From NCBI RefSeq assembly GCF_021462225.1, contig NC_061806.1, forward strand, positions 23,890,144 through 23,954,143: a stretch of DNA of 64,000 nucleotides, written 5' to 3'. Source of the DNA: Girardinichthys multiradiatus (taxonomy: Eukaryota; Chordata; Actinopteri; Cyprinodontiformes; Goodeidae). The position numbers and the translations under genes were made by a program. Positions within the stretch are counted from its first letter, which is position 1, and each line of letters starts with the position of its first letter. Positions 43,713-55,216 of the stretch are shown here, piece by piece. The notes under the pieces were generated by a model. That model saw nothing but the letters and a program-made list of their open reading frames with translations, had not been told where the DNA came from and searched no databases.

Positions 43713-44249
43713 AGACATATTTTCAGTTGTTTCACACTTTTTTGTTCAGTATATAATTCCACATGTGTTAATTCATAGTGTTGATGCCTTCAGTGTGATG
43801 CTACAATATTCATAGTCATGAAAATAAAGAAAACTCTTTGAATGAGAAGGTGTGTCTAAACTTTTGGTCTGTACTGTATAAACTGCACTGAACACAACTA
43901 GATAGCAGTTTTGCTTCCCTCTCATGGCGAGCTTTATGAAGACTCTGATTTAATATTCCAGCTGGCCTTGGAACTGTACTGGCAAAGGTAAGATTTATGA
44001 TCATGTTGTCACAGGCCGATCGCTTCCATGTCACGATGCATTGATGCAGTAGTTCATGTAGAAGAAACCCCTACATGGTTCTGAGTGCATATACTGTGCA
44101 GGACATGTACATACTTTTCAGCTGGCCAACATCTATATTTAAAATCTTTTTTGTGGTGCAATGAAATGTTTTTTCATCAAATATGAGACATCTGAATCCA
44201 TAGAAGTTTCACTTTTTGAATTGCATTAAAGAAATAAATTAACTTTTTG

Positions 44250-44612
44250 TTTATATGCAATGGCTGCATGATGGTGCAGCTACTCGCACTTGTGCCTTAC
44301 AGCAAAAAGGTCCTGGGTTCAAATCCCAACCTGGAATTCTCTGTTGATCTGCATGGAGTTCGCATGTTCTTCACAAGCAATAATGGGTACTTCAGTTTCC
44401 TCAGTCTCAAAATATGTATTTTAGGTTAATTGGCTTTTCTAAAATAGCTCTTGGGAGAGACTGCATGTGCACATGCATGGTTGTGTATCGGCACTGTGAT
44501 GTACTGGCTAACTGCCCAGGGTGTGCCCTGCTTCTCGCCCACTGATCACTGAAGATAGGCACCAGCCACATATGACCCGGGACAGGTAAGCAGGTACAGA
44601 AAATTTATTGAT
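44250..44612 (+). repeat. SINE-like fish repeat with tRNA-type B box
   Basis: Begins near GGCTGCATGATGGTGCAGCT. It contains GGTCCTGGGTTCAAATCCC (about 44310-44328), like a tRNA T-arm/B box, then TGGAGTTCGCATGTTCTTCA, TTAGGTTAATTGGCTTTTCT and GCACCAGCCACATATGACCC. This order is typical of a common teleost repeat. Exact family not assigned. Confidence 0.65.
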
Positions 44613-44864
44613 ATACCTGTGTATCAGATGCACAGGAGTTTCACCCTATTTAGTTTCAGTTGTTATACAAATAAAACCAACGTTCTTTCTTATTTTATAA
44701 AGTTTTAAATTTATCCAACCCTATATTCATTTTCTATACCCCATTAAACCTTACATGGGGCCTGATACTTATCTCCAGCAGTCAGTGCGTGTTTAATGGG
44801 GGACACCCTGGACAAACTGCTGGTCCATCAAAGAGCAACACAGAGACATGCAGTACAGACAATG

Positions 44865-44868
<4 letters not shown>

Positions 44869-44905
<37 letters not shown>
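44869..44905. repeat. (AC)n microsatellite
   Basis: About 18 AC units. Confidence 0.95.
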
Positions 44906-44907
<2 letters not shown>

Positions 44908-44984
44908 CTGTTGAGGATGTTGTAATATTCTGCTGGGAGGCAAGCAAACTTTGAAAAGCACAATCTTTGACAATTATAATATTA

Positions 44985-45250
44985 TAACATTCTCTCTATG
45001 AGCTTCATAATGTGGTCACCTGAAATGAAAGAAATTACCAGAGGTTCACTGAGAGACGGCCAGAGGTTAATATTTCAGTCATCACAGCAAAGTACAAAAC
45101 CACTATTTTTCGTTTGCTACATACTGCCATATGTGTTTATTCACAGTTTTGATGCTGTCAGTGAGAATCTACTTACAGTGTAAATAGTCATAAACATACA
45201 GAAAACCAGTAAATGAGAAAGTGTTTCTAAAACTTTTGACCGGTAGCGAA
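44985..45250. mobile_element. Deleted relative of the intact Tc1 element
   Basis: TATGAGCTTCATAATGTGGT and CACCTGAAATG near 44997-45027 recall the inner part of the inverted repeat at 42481-42511. AAATGAGAAAGTGTTTCTAA and AACTTTTGACCGGTA near 45211-45245 recall its outer end. It is a short, mutated non-autonomous copy. Confidence 0.6.
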
Positions 45251-45499
45251 TGTCTCATCAAACTCTGGGTTTAGACATGTTGGTTTTCATGCTTACCCTT
45301 CTCTTTTGTGAGTTTTCTTCTGACAGTCTTACTTCCTCTCAAAGTGCAGACTTGCTTTTAGGTCAACTGGGGATTTCAAACCCCTAACCCAGACACAAAA
45401 AAATTTGGAAACCCTATGACAGTCGTGTATTTTTCGAACATATTTTGACATATAGATATTTAATTTAAACAATACTACGACATTTATTTTGTAATGGAA

Positions 45500-45960
45500 A
45501 GCTATAAAAAGGACAACCAAGTACAGAATTTTGGGAAAATAACATCTATTGTGAAGCATATAGGTGGACGTATCATGTTTTGAGGAGGCTTAACTGCATC
45601 AGAACCTGGCCAGCTCACAATAAAAGAATCCACCATGAATTCTACTGTGTATCAAAGGGTGGTTAAGGAAAATGTAAGACCATTTGTAAAAAATAAATAC
45701 ATATAAAGCAGAACTGGACCCTGCAAAATGACAAAGACCCACAAAATACCTGTAAATCCATCAAGGATAATTACGAAATGTGGAAAAAGTCCTGGGGCAA
45801 TTAAAGCCTAGATCATGATTTAACTAAGATGTTGTGGGGTGACTTAAAATGGATTGTAGATGCGAAAAAACTTAAACGTCTTTCTGCTGAAAGTGAGGAG
45901 TTGTGTAAATATTCCTCAGACTGATGTCAGAAAATGGTACTACAAGAAGCATGTCAATGA
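45500..45960 (+). mobile_element. Degenerate mariner/Tc1-like remnant
   Basis: GTGGACGTATCATGTTTTGA near 45563, CCATGAATTCTACTGTGTAT, ACCCTGCAAAATGACAAAGA near 45718 and AAGATGTTGTGGGGTGACTT near 45826 follow the core order of a Tc1/mariner transposase. Several stops. Confidence 0.65.
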
Positions 45961-47590
45961 AGTAATGTACATTTGTTTAATGGGTAAAACAAGGTTCGTT
46001 ATTTATGTTTACTTGTAATCAATTTACTTTCTTTTATGGAGTAAAATACAACAAGAGTAGACATTGGGGTTTGAAGATTTCTTTTGAAAAAATAGAATAT
46101 TTGATGGGGTGCTCAAATTCTTTGACATGGCTACATACTGTAGCTATTAGTACCAAAAAACAGATTAGGTTGCTGGTATTATGTATACTAAGGCCACTAC
46201 CCTCATCTGCCACCGTGCATGGTACCAGAGGTTATTCCTCTGGTACCACGTTGAAGTGTTGATTCATCTAAGCCTTCAGTCTTAGAGATAAGGCAAGGAA
46301 CTATGTCAGCAAGGGAGAGCTCAAATTTAAGTGGCTGCTGTGCTGTTCAGTGCAAAGGAGTCGATAGTTTTGCATCAGATGAGGATGCCTCCAGGGCACC
46401 TCATTTTAGAGGTTTTCTACTGACAATTTGTTGGTCTATCCCCAGTCCACCCAGTCATGAACCGGAAAAAGCTGAATCAGACAATGGAAAGATAGGTTCA
46501 CAAAACATTAAAACCTTGCTCTTCCTGTCCTCAGTATGGTGAATAAAACCTGTAGAAGTCGGCACCTAACTGTGATTTTATCAACAGTCTTTACGCTTTT
46601 GAAACCAAATCAGCTTTAGGTATTTAATTTGGACCAATCTGCCTTGTTACATTAGAAAGGAACTCCTTCTCAAATCAAGAGGATACACTTTTGCTTGAAA
46701 CATATTTCTTTTCAGCTTTTAAAAAACATTCATAACAAGACAAGGCACAACAATGAGGGCTGTTTGTGACTTGCTGGTAGAGAAATGCCCTCTGGTATAC
46801 AGCTCTAAGAAACAGGCAGTCATTCCTGATATCTTAGAGATAACCAGGGAGTGGTACAAACCTTCTGATTTTGGCCAGTGAACTGTGTAACATGATAATG
46901 TAGGTACTGAATCAGTAAGTGACGTCTAATAATGTACTACTATCATATTAAGCTATTACCAATGGTCATGGGAGGACTATTAGTTAGATATCACCAAGCC
47001 AAGCCTTTATGTAGCTAGGTTGGGTGCTTAACATGTTAGCTTCAGTTCCATGTGATTACCTAACCCACAGGAGGTCAGAATACCACTACTATAGAGTACA
47101 GGACACCTTTGGCAAAAAAAAGATCCCATTCACGCTAGCTGTGTCTGGGTGACCTGGCAGGACAGTGAATCTGAGATTTTCTTCATTTCCATTTCCATGT
47201 GAGAAAATCCATCAAATATACCTTTCAGGGGTTTACAGAGATGAACCTTGGACAGTTATAAAGCATAATATTCAATTGACTCAAGTTCAAGACATTGTAT
47301 TCTGAAGCTCTGGCAATTAATATGCATCAGCATCCTTCAAATGTTATGAAAATATGTATTTAAGTGTATCTGAGATTATTCTGGCCAATGATGGACTGGA
47401 GATCTGCCCATAGTGTACCCCACCTCTTGCCAGTGACCAACGGAGATTAATTCAGTTTACTTTCTAAAGACAATTTCAAGACAGAAAGTAAGACTGAGTT
47501 GCTTGTTTGTTTTGTAGATCTCTAAATCCAACTGCTGGTATGACAAATCTTGCCCTCAAAAACGGGCCCCCCAGTGTTTAGTACTTTTGC
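45961..47590. other. Intergenic sequence between azin1 and adnp2, mostly old repeats
   Basis: A short palindromic segment at about 46219-46244 (GGTACCAGAGGTTATTCCTC then TGGTACC). A weak DNA-transposon trace at 46740-46900. A fragment like the end of the 44250 repeat occurs near 47382-47455. No gene recognised. Confidence 0.4.
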
Positions 47591-47599
47591 TTTAGCAAT

Positions 47600-48100
47600 T
47601 AATTCAGTTTCAGTTTTATTTATAAAGCGCCAATTCACAACACATGTTGTCTCAAGGCACTTCACAACAGTCAGGTACATCCATTCCAATTAGTCCTAAT
47701 CATTGAACAGTGCAGTCAGAGTTAGTTATTTATTCAAATTGGATAAAAAGTTTTTCTATCTAAGGAAACCCAGCAGATTGCATCCAGTCAGTGACTTGCA
47801 GCATTCCCTCCTCCTGGATGAGCATGTAGAGACAGTGGACAGTCACTGGCGTTGACTTTGCAGCAATCCCTCATACTGAGCATGCATGTAGCGACAGCGG
47901 AGAGGAAAAACTACCTTTTAACAGGAAGAAACCTCCAGCAGAACCAGGCTCAGTGTGAGCGGCCATCTGCCACGACCGACTGGGGGTTTCAGAGAACAGA
48001 GCAGAGACACAAAGAGAACAAAGAAGCACTGATCCAGGAGTACTTTCTATGGGAAGGAAAAGTAAATGTTAATGGATGTAGCTCCTTTAGTCGTTTCATC
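47600..48100 (+). repeat. Fish interspersed repeat
   Basis: TTCAGTTTTATTTATAAAGC near 47611, TTGTCTCAAGGCACTTCACA near 47648, GAAGAAACCTCCAGCAGAAC near 47927 and CCGACTGGGGGTTTCAGAGA near 47976. A common teleost repeat layout, and the inverse copy is at 41560-42060. The short open frame here is not a gene. Confidence 0.7.
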
Positions 48101-48959
48101 TAGGAAGAAAGAACAGATAAACTCTGAGCCAGTTTTCAAGGTTAGAGTCTGAAAGAGAGCACATAGAGTTTGTTACAGTTAAGCTCAGTCAATCGCCATG
48201 ACATAACATAAGTCTTTTATTTAAGGATTTTGCTGTTCAGCGATTTTCCTGTTCAATTAATTTCATCATTTGATCTTCCCTGACTGCAGGGCGCAATAAC
48301 AAACACGAGAGTTGAATTCCTAATTTCGTTAGAATAATTTGAACACCAAAGTGCTGCTTTCTACAAGGACCTGATGAAGATTTAAAAACGCCCAATGACC
48401 ACTGTCAATGTCTTGCACCAATTGATGTGTACATAGGTCACGTGTAATAGCCACTAACTGATCAGAAACATAATTGTAGATTGCAAACACAAAGAAGGCC
48501 TCAGTGGTAGCTCACCACTCCGGTACAAGGTCTGAGGTAGTGCTCCACTTTAACGTCAGTGATTTAGTGATTTGTTATAAAAAATCAACTTGACCTTTGA
48601 ATTTAGAGGTCAACTGATTGGCCTCGGTCAGATGACAAACGTGCCCCTTAACTTGTCTGATAACATTTTTAGGAGAGAAAGTCAAACTTGTTCGTGTGAA
48701 AAATATTTGGATCGGCTGTTACGAAACTGTATAACAATGCATGAAAATTAAAAAGCCATTAACATATAATAATGTGTCCGTGGCTAGCTGCATTTGTTTC
48801 TTAAAATGCTAAAGTTACTCAATTTTTTTACACTTTGTGCAATGCTAGCCAAAACCCATCTAACCTATTAGTCTCTTGGTAGAATTGTTGTCCAGTGTGA
48901 TTGGCCAGAAAAAGTTGCATGATATGACATCACATCCAAAGGACCGCCCATTTAGCTCA

Positions 48960-49420
48960 TTTTTTCGGCAGCCTATTGGTTAAAGGCTGGTCCTGTACCA
49001 CGTGACTCACAGTGGGAGTCTGGGAAGCCACGCCCCCTAGCTAGCTATTTCTCATAGAATGAAAAAGTCCACATAGCAGGTTAAATGGGACTTGAAATTC
49101 TGAAACTACACTATGAAACACAGCATATGGACAAGTTGGGGCAATGCTGGCTGCAAAAGCGGCACAGTAAAAAGTTATACAGTTTTGCAGGCTGAGAAGT
49201 CTTCTATTGGTCAGCTTGTGCTGTATGCAAATGAGGCCACTACGTCAGATCCTGAACTTAAGCGCCATTTTTTTTTTCTTCAACAGGGGGAAGAAAGGGG
49301 ACAAAAGCTAGACCACAAAAAAAAAACGTATCTTCAGATTCTGTGCGCCAAAATCACAGATCACATTCAACTTTAGCCCACGTACTACGGCATGCGCGGG
49401 GAGGGGATGCTGCTCCGTTG
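48960..49420 (+). promoter_or_regulatory. Promoter-like region, candidate adnp2 promoter
   Basis: Inverted CCAAT boxes (ATTGG at 48975-48979 and 49206-49210), E-box CACGTG at 48999-49004, GC box CCACGCCCCC near 49028, octamer ATGCAAAT at 49225-49232, CRE-like TACGTCA at 49241-49247 and an NRF1-like GCATGCGC at 49390-49397. The following 300 bp are unusually CpG-rich for this window. adnp2 is the next plus-strand gene and its family has a non-coding first exon, but the link is inference. Confidence 0.45.
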
Positions 49421-49760
49421 AGCGGCGGTGGGAGCAGACGCAGTTCACCGACACACAGCTGCGGGCCGGTGAAAGTGGAGCACCGTGGCTCCGCCAGAAG
49501 AGGCACAGCGACTACTAACGTTAATCTGTGCCGAAAATATAAACGAGGTAAATATGTACGCGGAGAGGCTGTGGGTGTGCTGGAGCAGGAAGATGCGCGC
49601 TGTGACCGGCAGTGTGACCTGGCGTGTTATCTGTCAGCCTGCTGCCAGGGTCGGGTTCCTGACTCCAGTACGCTTGGTAGACTGTCTGAATGTCTGCAGA
49701 AGGAAGGGATTGCTTTTAGGTAGCCAGTACTTACTAAAAAAACAACTATTTAGGTATGCT
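49383..49760 (+). other. CpG-rich exon-like segment, possible adnp2 non-coding first exon
   Basis: High CpG content and a usable donor (AACGAG then GTAAAT) near 49550. Overlapping plus-strand open frames show no recognisable homology, so I do not call a protein. Confidence 0.35.
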
Positions 49761-50116
49761 CACATACTGAGAAACCAGCTGTTGCACAGTAATTATTCGT
49801 TCTAACCATTTTAACCGTGCCATGTTTTCAACATAACATCTATTCAAAAATAATTATTAAAGTGGTTGTGCAACTGTTCAACTACATTATTATTACTATA
49901 CTCATGATTTTATAAAAATTTACCCTTTTTTAAAATGCTGATTTTAGCAATCTGATTCAATTTAATATTTCTGCTGATGTATTTATGAAAGATTTGCATA
50001 CTGCTCATCTTCTTTTACCTTTGTCATTTTGCATTATATGAAGTGTACCATATTTATTGCGTTTAAAGCAGCATTTTGAAGTGATAAACAACATTTTAGT
50101 AAATTTATTGATTTAA

Positions 50117-50700
50117 TTTGGAAATAGAGTGGCATCACAATGATGCATTGAGAGACAACAAACAAGAAGTTGAACGCCTAGGAGGAACAGTCAGATTATG
50201 GACATGCAAAGATATGGATAGGATGACGAGATCCATACGAGTGATTAGTGGCTCAAAGACCATGGGGACTCAATACAATGTTTGCTATGATACATTCAGG
50301 TAGTTTTGATATTTCGTTTTACCCATTTCAACTAGTGACCTTAAAAATAGATTTACTAATAAGGCTCTAAAAATGTTTTTTCAATGCATTTTACTTAATT
50401 ACTGAAACATTGTATTAGCATGATTAAGCATGTCTGCTGTCACAACAGTAACTGGTGGGATAACTTAAGGTATATAGGTACACACAATTCTTTTAACATT
50501 GTTCCCTGCTGGGCCTTACAAGGCATGCAACAATGCAATTATCCCTCAAAATGAGAAAGATGCCCTTGTCAGTGCTGGATGTGTCAGACAAGGCCATTCC
50601 GATCCAATGCATGTTTTCCTACTAATGAATACACCCACCCTAAGACAGATCACCTTCAAAATGTTCCAACACTACTTTAGCATTTGTTGCAAAATGTAGT
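50117..50700 (+). other. Two exon-like segments of unknown origin
   Basis: Segment 1, about 50128-50300, lies between an AG and GTAGTT and encodes EWHHNDALRDNKQEVERLGG then TVRLWTCKDMD. Segment 2, about 50521-50690, follows a CTTACAAG-type acceptor and encodes ACNNAIIPQNEKDALVSAGC. The first faintly recalls the W-H-x-KQV-x-GGGTR start of teleost G2E3/HECT-like proteins, but I do not recognise either with confidence. Confidence 0.25.
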
Positions 50701-51449
50701 GCTATTTCACTGTTATTTGATCAAAAAAGCTATTTCAGCACTTTCAGTTGAGAGTACAACATATTATCCAACCAGTCGTAATTATGACCTACCAATAAAA
50801 ACATATTTTCATCTACTTTTTCTTTTCTTGATTATAACAAAGACTTACTAATGACACAATACTACAACATTTTTAAATGAGGATTAAATGAGGTAAAATG
50901 AATTACACTCCAAATATGAATGTTATGAAATAAGATTTTATTTTCACATATACTTAAATATATGTTTTAAATGCAACATTCCTAACCCATGATCCTTTTA
51001 GTCATGTGTTGTGCAGGTGTATCTTACCAAATTATAATATTTTTGAAGAGTAAATGTATAAACCTTTTATTTATCCAGATAAAACTTCATTGAGATTTAA
51101 AATCTCTATTCCAAGAGGGACCTGGCAAGACAGCAGCACCAAAGTTATTTTAGTATTTCAATTCAACAAGGGAGAGTCATTTGAGATACATTCATTACAC
51201 ACAGTGATATATTGTACACGTTTATTTTACATGTTTATTTAAGACTATATCGTACATCTAATGAAAACCCAAATCCTGTTTCGAAGAAATTTTAAAGGTT
51301 ACATAAGACAAATAAAAAACACATTAAAACCTCAAATAATACCTCAAATACGGCCTCAAACCACAGATGAGTAGAAAGACGTTGAGCAAAGTGTTAAGCA
51401 GGATCAAATTGGAATGAGAGAAGGAGGGAGTTCAAACCATCTCGTCCAT

Positions 51450-52140
51450 CTATCATAATGGGCAGTGTGAGATATTTAGCAAACAACAAATTGGATGAAC
51501 TTCAAGCGCTAACAAGGCTAGACAATTCAGCCCGAGTATTGAGAATGCAATATTTTACAGTATGTTTCACTGAGATATGGAGGATCATATCCCCAACTCC
51601 ATTATCTCTCTGCCTGGCTTTCAAACCATAAGACAGACAGATTTTTAGAGGGGTGGCAAAAGTACAGGAAGTGGATTAGCAGTGCTGGAGAACAATAAAT
51701 GGTGTAATCTAGGCCATGTTACTGTCAAATGTGCTCGTTGCAGCCCGGATATTGAACCGTCCGCAGTAAGATTTCTTCCATATTATTTGCCAAGAGAGTT
51801 CACAAGTGTAGGTTTGGTAACCGTATACATCCCACCATTAGCTGTTCCCAACCCAGCATGTAGTTGAATCAGCTAAATTGTTTCTAAGCTACAGACAAAA
51901 CACACCAATGCATTCGTGGCAATATCTGGTTATTTTAACCACGCTTCACTCTCTGCTACTCTTCCAATGTTTCAACTTTTTATCATCTGCTCTACCAGGA
52001 CACAAAATTTGGATTTGTTTTATGCAAATGTCAGGGATGCATACATTTACAAAGCTATACCTTCTCTTGGCAAATTAGATAATAATTTTGTTTTTGTCTG
52101 CTTGGACTATAAACCCCTTGTTTGAAGGCAACCTGCAATA
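51450..52140 (+). mobile_element. Degenerate LINE endonuclease fragment
   Basis: Plus-strand remnants of an APE-type endonuclease in broken frames: VRYLANNKLDELQALTRLDN, FTVCFTEIWR, then AISGYFNHASLSATLPMFQL (for SGDFNH) and TQNLDLFYANVRDAYIYKAI (LDLFYANV box). The order agrees with the ORF2 N-terminus of fish L2-type LINEs. Catalytic Asp is lost in SGYFNH. Confidence 0.75.
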
Positions 52141-53980
52141 AAAAAGTCTCTGCAGTTTTTTGGTGCATCTAGGGCGGAAACAATCGGATGAATCAATTAT
52201 AGAAGTAATCGTCAACCAATTTAGTAATTGAGTAATTGTTAACTGCAGTATACAAACTCTAAAACTGAGATTCAAATAGTGTAAAAAATCTCTTAATAAG
52301 CGCCTTTTGATATTCAAAGTATTGATGATTGATCTTAATGAAGATTAACCCTACGCATCCTCTTGATCAAACTTATACCAGAGCATCTTCCGGCAGATGC
52401 TTCTTCAGATCCACTGTAAGACAAACTGCAACAGGAGATCCTTCATACCCACAGCCATCACCATCTACAGCAACTCTGATGATAATTGTATCATATAAAT
52501 TAAAACATTATTGTAATTATGTTATGACCTACATGGTCAGACACCCTCCACTTGGAAGATAAACCACCAAAGGTCATTGCTAAGGAAGCTGGCTGTTCAC
52601 TAGCGATGTGAAGTCTGACTGTTTCCTTTTTAAAATAAAACCCTAAACAACTGAACACAGAAACACGGCAAATTAATCAAATGTTATGAGGAAGTGATAA
52701 CATTAAGCACCTAAAATGTATCACTGTGTTGAATGAATCTCTATAAAATGACAACTTTTTAAATTGAATTACTAAAATAATTTTACTTGATATTCTAATT
52801 CATTTAGATGCACCTGTTACTTCTTTAACCAACAAAAGAAAAACAGCTAAAAGGAATGGTCTGATTTAGACCTGATTGGATATGCTTGCAGACAAATGAT
52901 AGGTTTGTAAATGATTTGAAAAGCAATGAGCTGGAACATCTAGAGTAGCATCACAGGGCTTTAGGTGCTGGCATCAAGAGTGGAGTGATGGTGCAATCAG
53001 GCAGTTACCTGAGCGTCCCAACAGTCGGTGAAATAAGTGAGTGAAGGTTGTCAGACATGGTGTGCCTCATGTACACACTAAAAAACTTTACCAGTACTTT
53101 ACAGACTCTGATAAAAAGCACGTTTTGTATGTGCACGAGGTGGGACTAGGTGGTTATGTTGTACATTCACTGGTATCTGGGGTGTGCAGATGTTCAAAGG
53201 CTGGAGTCAGTTGGTACATAAGTGTACATACATGCATTGTGTCATTCCTCTCTTTGTTGTAGAGTGTACCTTACATGCCTCACATTTTGGACATTTTCAC
53301 ACCTATAGTTCGTTTACCTTGGTCCAAATCAGTTGATGAGTTTGTTTACCTGTAACTTTTTTGGGTGGAACAGTTTCTTTTCACACAGAGAAAACTCCAA
53401 GCCAACCAAAACCTGTCAATGCAAACCACGTGAGAACATTGAGTCTGTTCAGATGTGTCCGGGGCGGGAGAGCCAAATGTAAGTACAGGAAGCAGATGCT
53501 GTGCTCTAAACTAGTGGAAAACGTCGAGTTTATTCATATCATTGGTGTGTTTGTAGGTATTACTTATGAACCGTATACTCAATGATAGTGAGAAGATTTC
53601 TTGAAAGTTGCATGGGGATTTATGCTTTACAAAAAAGATGCGCCACCCTTGTTTATTAGTTTAACTCTACCGCATCCCACAATGCAATGCAAACGTGGCT
53701 ATGGGAAGGTGTTTGACTTGGTTCACATTCACACCATAAACGAACTGCTCTAGAGTTCATTTGGACTCCTACTGAGACCACCTCCTCCAAACGGTGTTGA
53801 TAAGGTTTATTGTGGTTGCTGAGTTCACATCTAGATAACAATTTTTTTAAAACAGACTACAAAACCTCAGGCATGAAAACACCCATAGTCTCATCCAGCC
53901 ATACGATGCTACCCTTATCAAAGTCTGCCAGGTGCTGGTAATGGTGTCTAATGTGTCTCCTGACTATGCTCTATTGTGAG
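52141..53980. other. Intergenic sequence, possible non-autonomous DNA repeat at 53290-53800
   Basis: ATAGTTCGTTTACCTTGGTC near 53306 and the inverse motif TAAACGAACT near 53738 could be subterminal repeats of a non-autonomous element. Otherwise nothing recognised. Confidence 0.35.
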
Positions 53981-54679
53981 TAGGGATGTGTACCTTTCAC
54001 ATTTGAACCAATACGGTACCGATGTCCGGTACCTGGGAAACGATATCAGTACTGAACGGTACCAATCTTCTATACTTTTTTGTGTGTTTATGTGGTGATA
54101 AATGTTCATTAGTTTACAAAACTGAAAATTTTTCAATTTAACATTTAATTCTCGATATATAAACCTTAGCAAATATACCAAAACAGCACCCACCTGTCTG
54201 TATTGTAACATTGCAGTTGTTTCAAACATTTCTTCTCCTATATTGCTGCCTGCAGACGACGAGTCGCTAACCGATGCAGGTGTGCTAACGGTCCTGAATG
54301 CAGGAGTTTTAGCTGCCGAGAAAACTCTTGTGCTTAACCAGGTGCTTCCTCAGATTAGAAGTATTCCCTCCGTTGGCCTTGCACTTCGGATCACAAATAT
54401 TGCAGCGAGCATAATCTGCATCGCATTTGAAAAGTGGAGCCATATTCGAGCGCTTTCTTGTGTGACTGTAGCAGCACTAGTGATGTCATTACATTCTTGT
54501 GCGGGTATTGCTGTGTTCATGTCTGGCATGTCGCCCATTTATCAACTCCCTAAGTATCACAATGATTCATTTAGGTACCGAAACATGGTACCGTTTGATT
54601 TCACGTGAATAGGGACTCTGTAGTACCGACAGAATTCGGTCGATACCTATAAAAGTACAGAATTCGGCACTCATCCCTA
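53981..54679 (-). mobile_element. hAT-type transposon derivative with BED finger remnant
   Basis: Termini TAGGGATG (53981) and CATCCCTA (ending 54679) are inverse repeats. They are flanked by an 8-bp target duplication ATTGTGAG (53973-53980) and ATTGTGAA (54680-54687), one mismatch, as hAT elements make. The ends carry GGTACC-rich subterminal sequence. The 699-bp body keeps only the zinc-finger part of a transposase. Confidence 0.88.
54321..54480 (-). pseudogene. BED-type zinc finger remnant of hAT transposase
   Basis: The minus strand reads ARIWLHFS, then after a frame shift KCDADYARCNICDPKCKANG followed by GNTSNLRKHLVKHKSFLGS and a stop. The C-x2-C, G-G-N-T-S-N-L-R-K-H-L and final H are the BED finger hallmarks. 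The rest of the transposase is absent. Confidence 0.82.
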
Positions 54680-54744
54680 ATTGTGAAGGAATGTGGCAAG
54701 TAGTTGTGGGAAGAGTAGTCGTCATCTAAAATCTGAAAGTTGTA

Positions 54745-54945
54745 AAATCACTTCCAGCTTCTTCCTGACACTTGTTGATGTGCCCATGGGCAAGGCACTT
54801 AACTTCAGGTTGCCTACTGATGAGTATCAGTGTATGTATGTTTTATGACTGTAATTAGGTGAATGTGGCTACAGTGTAAAGGACTTTGAGTGGTCACCTA
54901 TGACTAGTAAAGCACTATATAAATTAAATCCAGTTACCATCTATG
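54745..54945 (+). repeat. SINE-like 3-prime tail repeat
   Basis: GTGCCCATGGGCAAGGCACT near 54780 and GTAAAGGACTTTGAGTGGTC to AAAGCACTATATAAATTAAA (54876-54928) match the common teleost repeat tail pattern (GTAAAGCGCTTTG, AAAGCGCTATATAAAT). Confidence 0.6.
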
Positions 54946-55216
54946 CAGGATAAACTTCTCTCACTGTTTTCACTGCCTGTCAGATGATCAGGTAACTGCA
55001 TGTAACACCACCACTTATGCCATCTGATGCCACTCTAGAGATGCCAGCTCCTTTCAAATCATATACATTCCCACCGTTGGTCTGCATGTGTACTAATTAA
55101 CATCCAAATCTGGCCATTAAATGTTGGTGTTTTTCCTTGTTTTACATTTTCAACATGTATTACAAATTGTCACATTTTCCTGTTGTTTTTTTTTTTTTTA
55201 AGGTTTTTGGTGAATC

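Larger units (their letters stand above)
42246..43876 (-). mobile_element. Complete Tc1-type transposon with 272-bp inverted repeats
   Basis: Flanked by TA on both sides (42244-42245 and 43877-43878). The ends read CAGAACAGACCAAAAGTTTG and, inverted, CAGTACAGACCAAAAGTTTA. Arms 42246-42517 and 43605-43876 are equal in length and imperfectly matched. The transposase gene runs from 43461 to 42409 with no stop. Complete length is 1631 bp. Confidence 0.96.

Noticed and set aside
47852..48103. Open frame in the azin1-adnp2 interval
   Set aside because: Lies fully within a dispersed fish repeat whose inverse copy is at 41560-42060.
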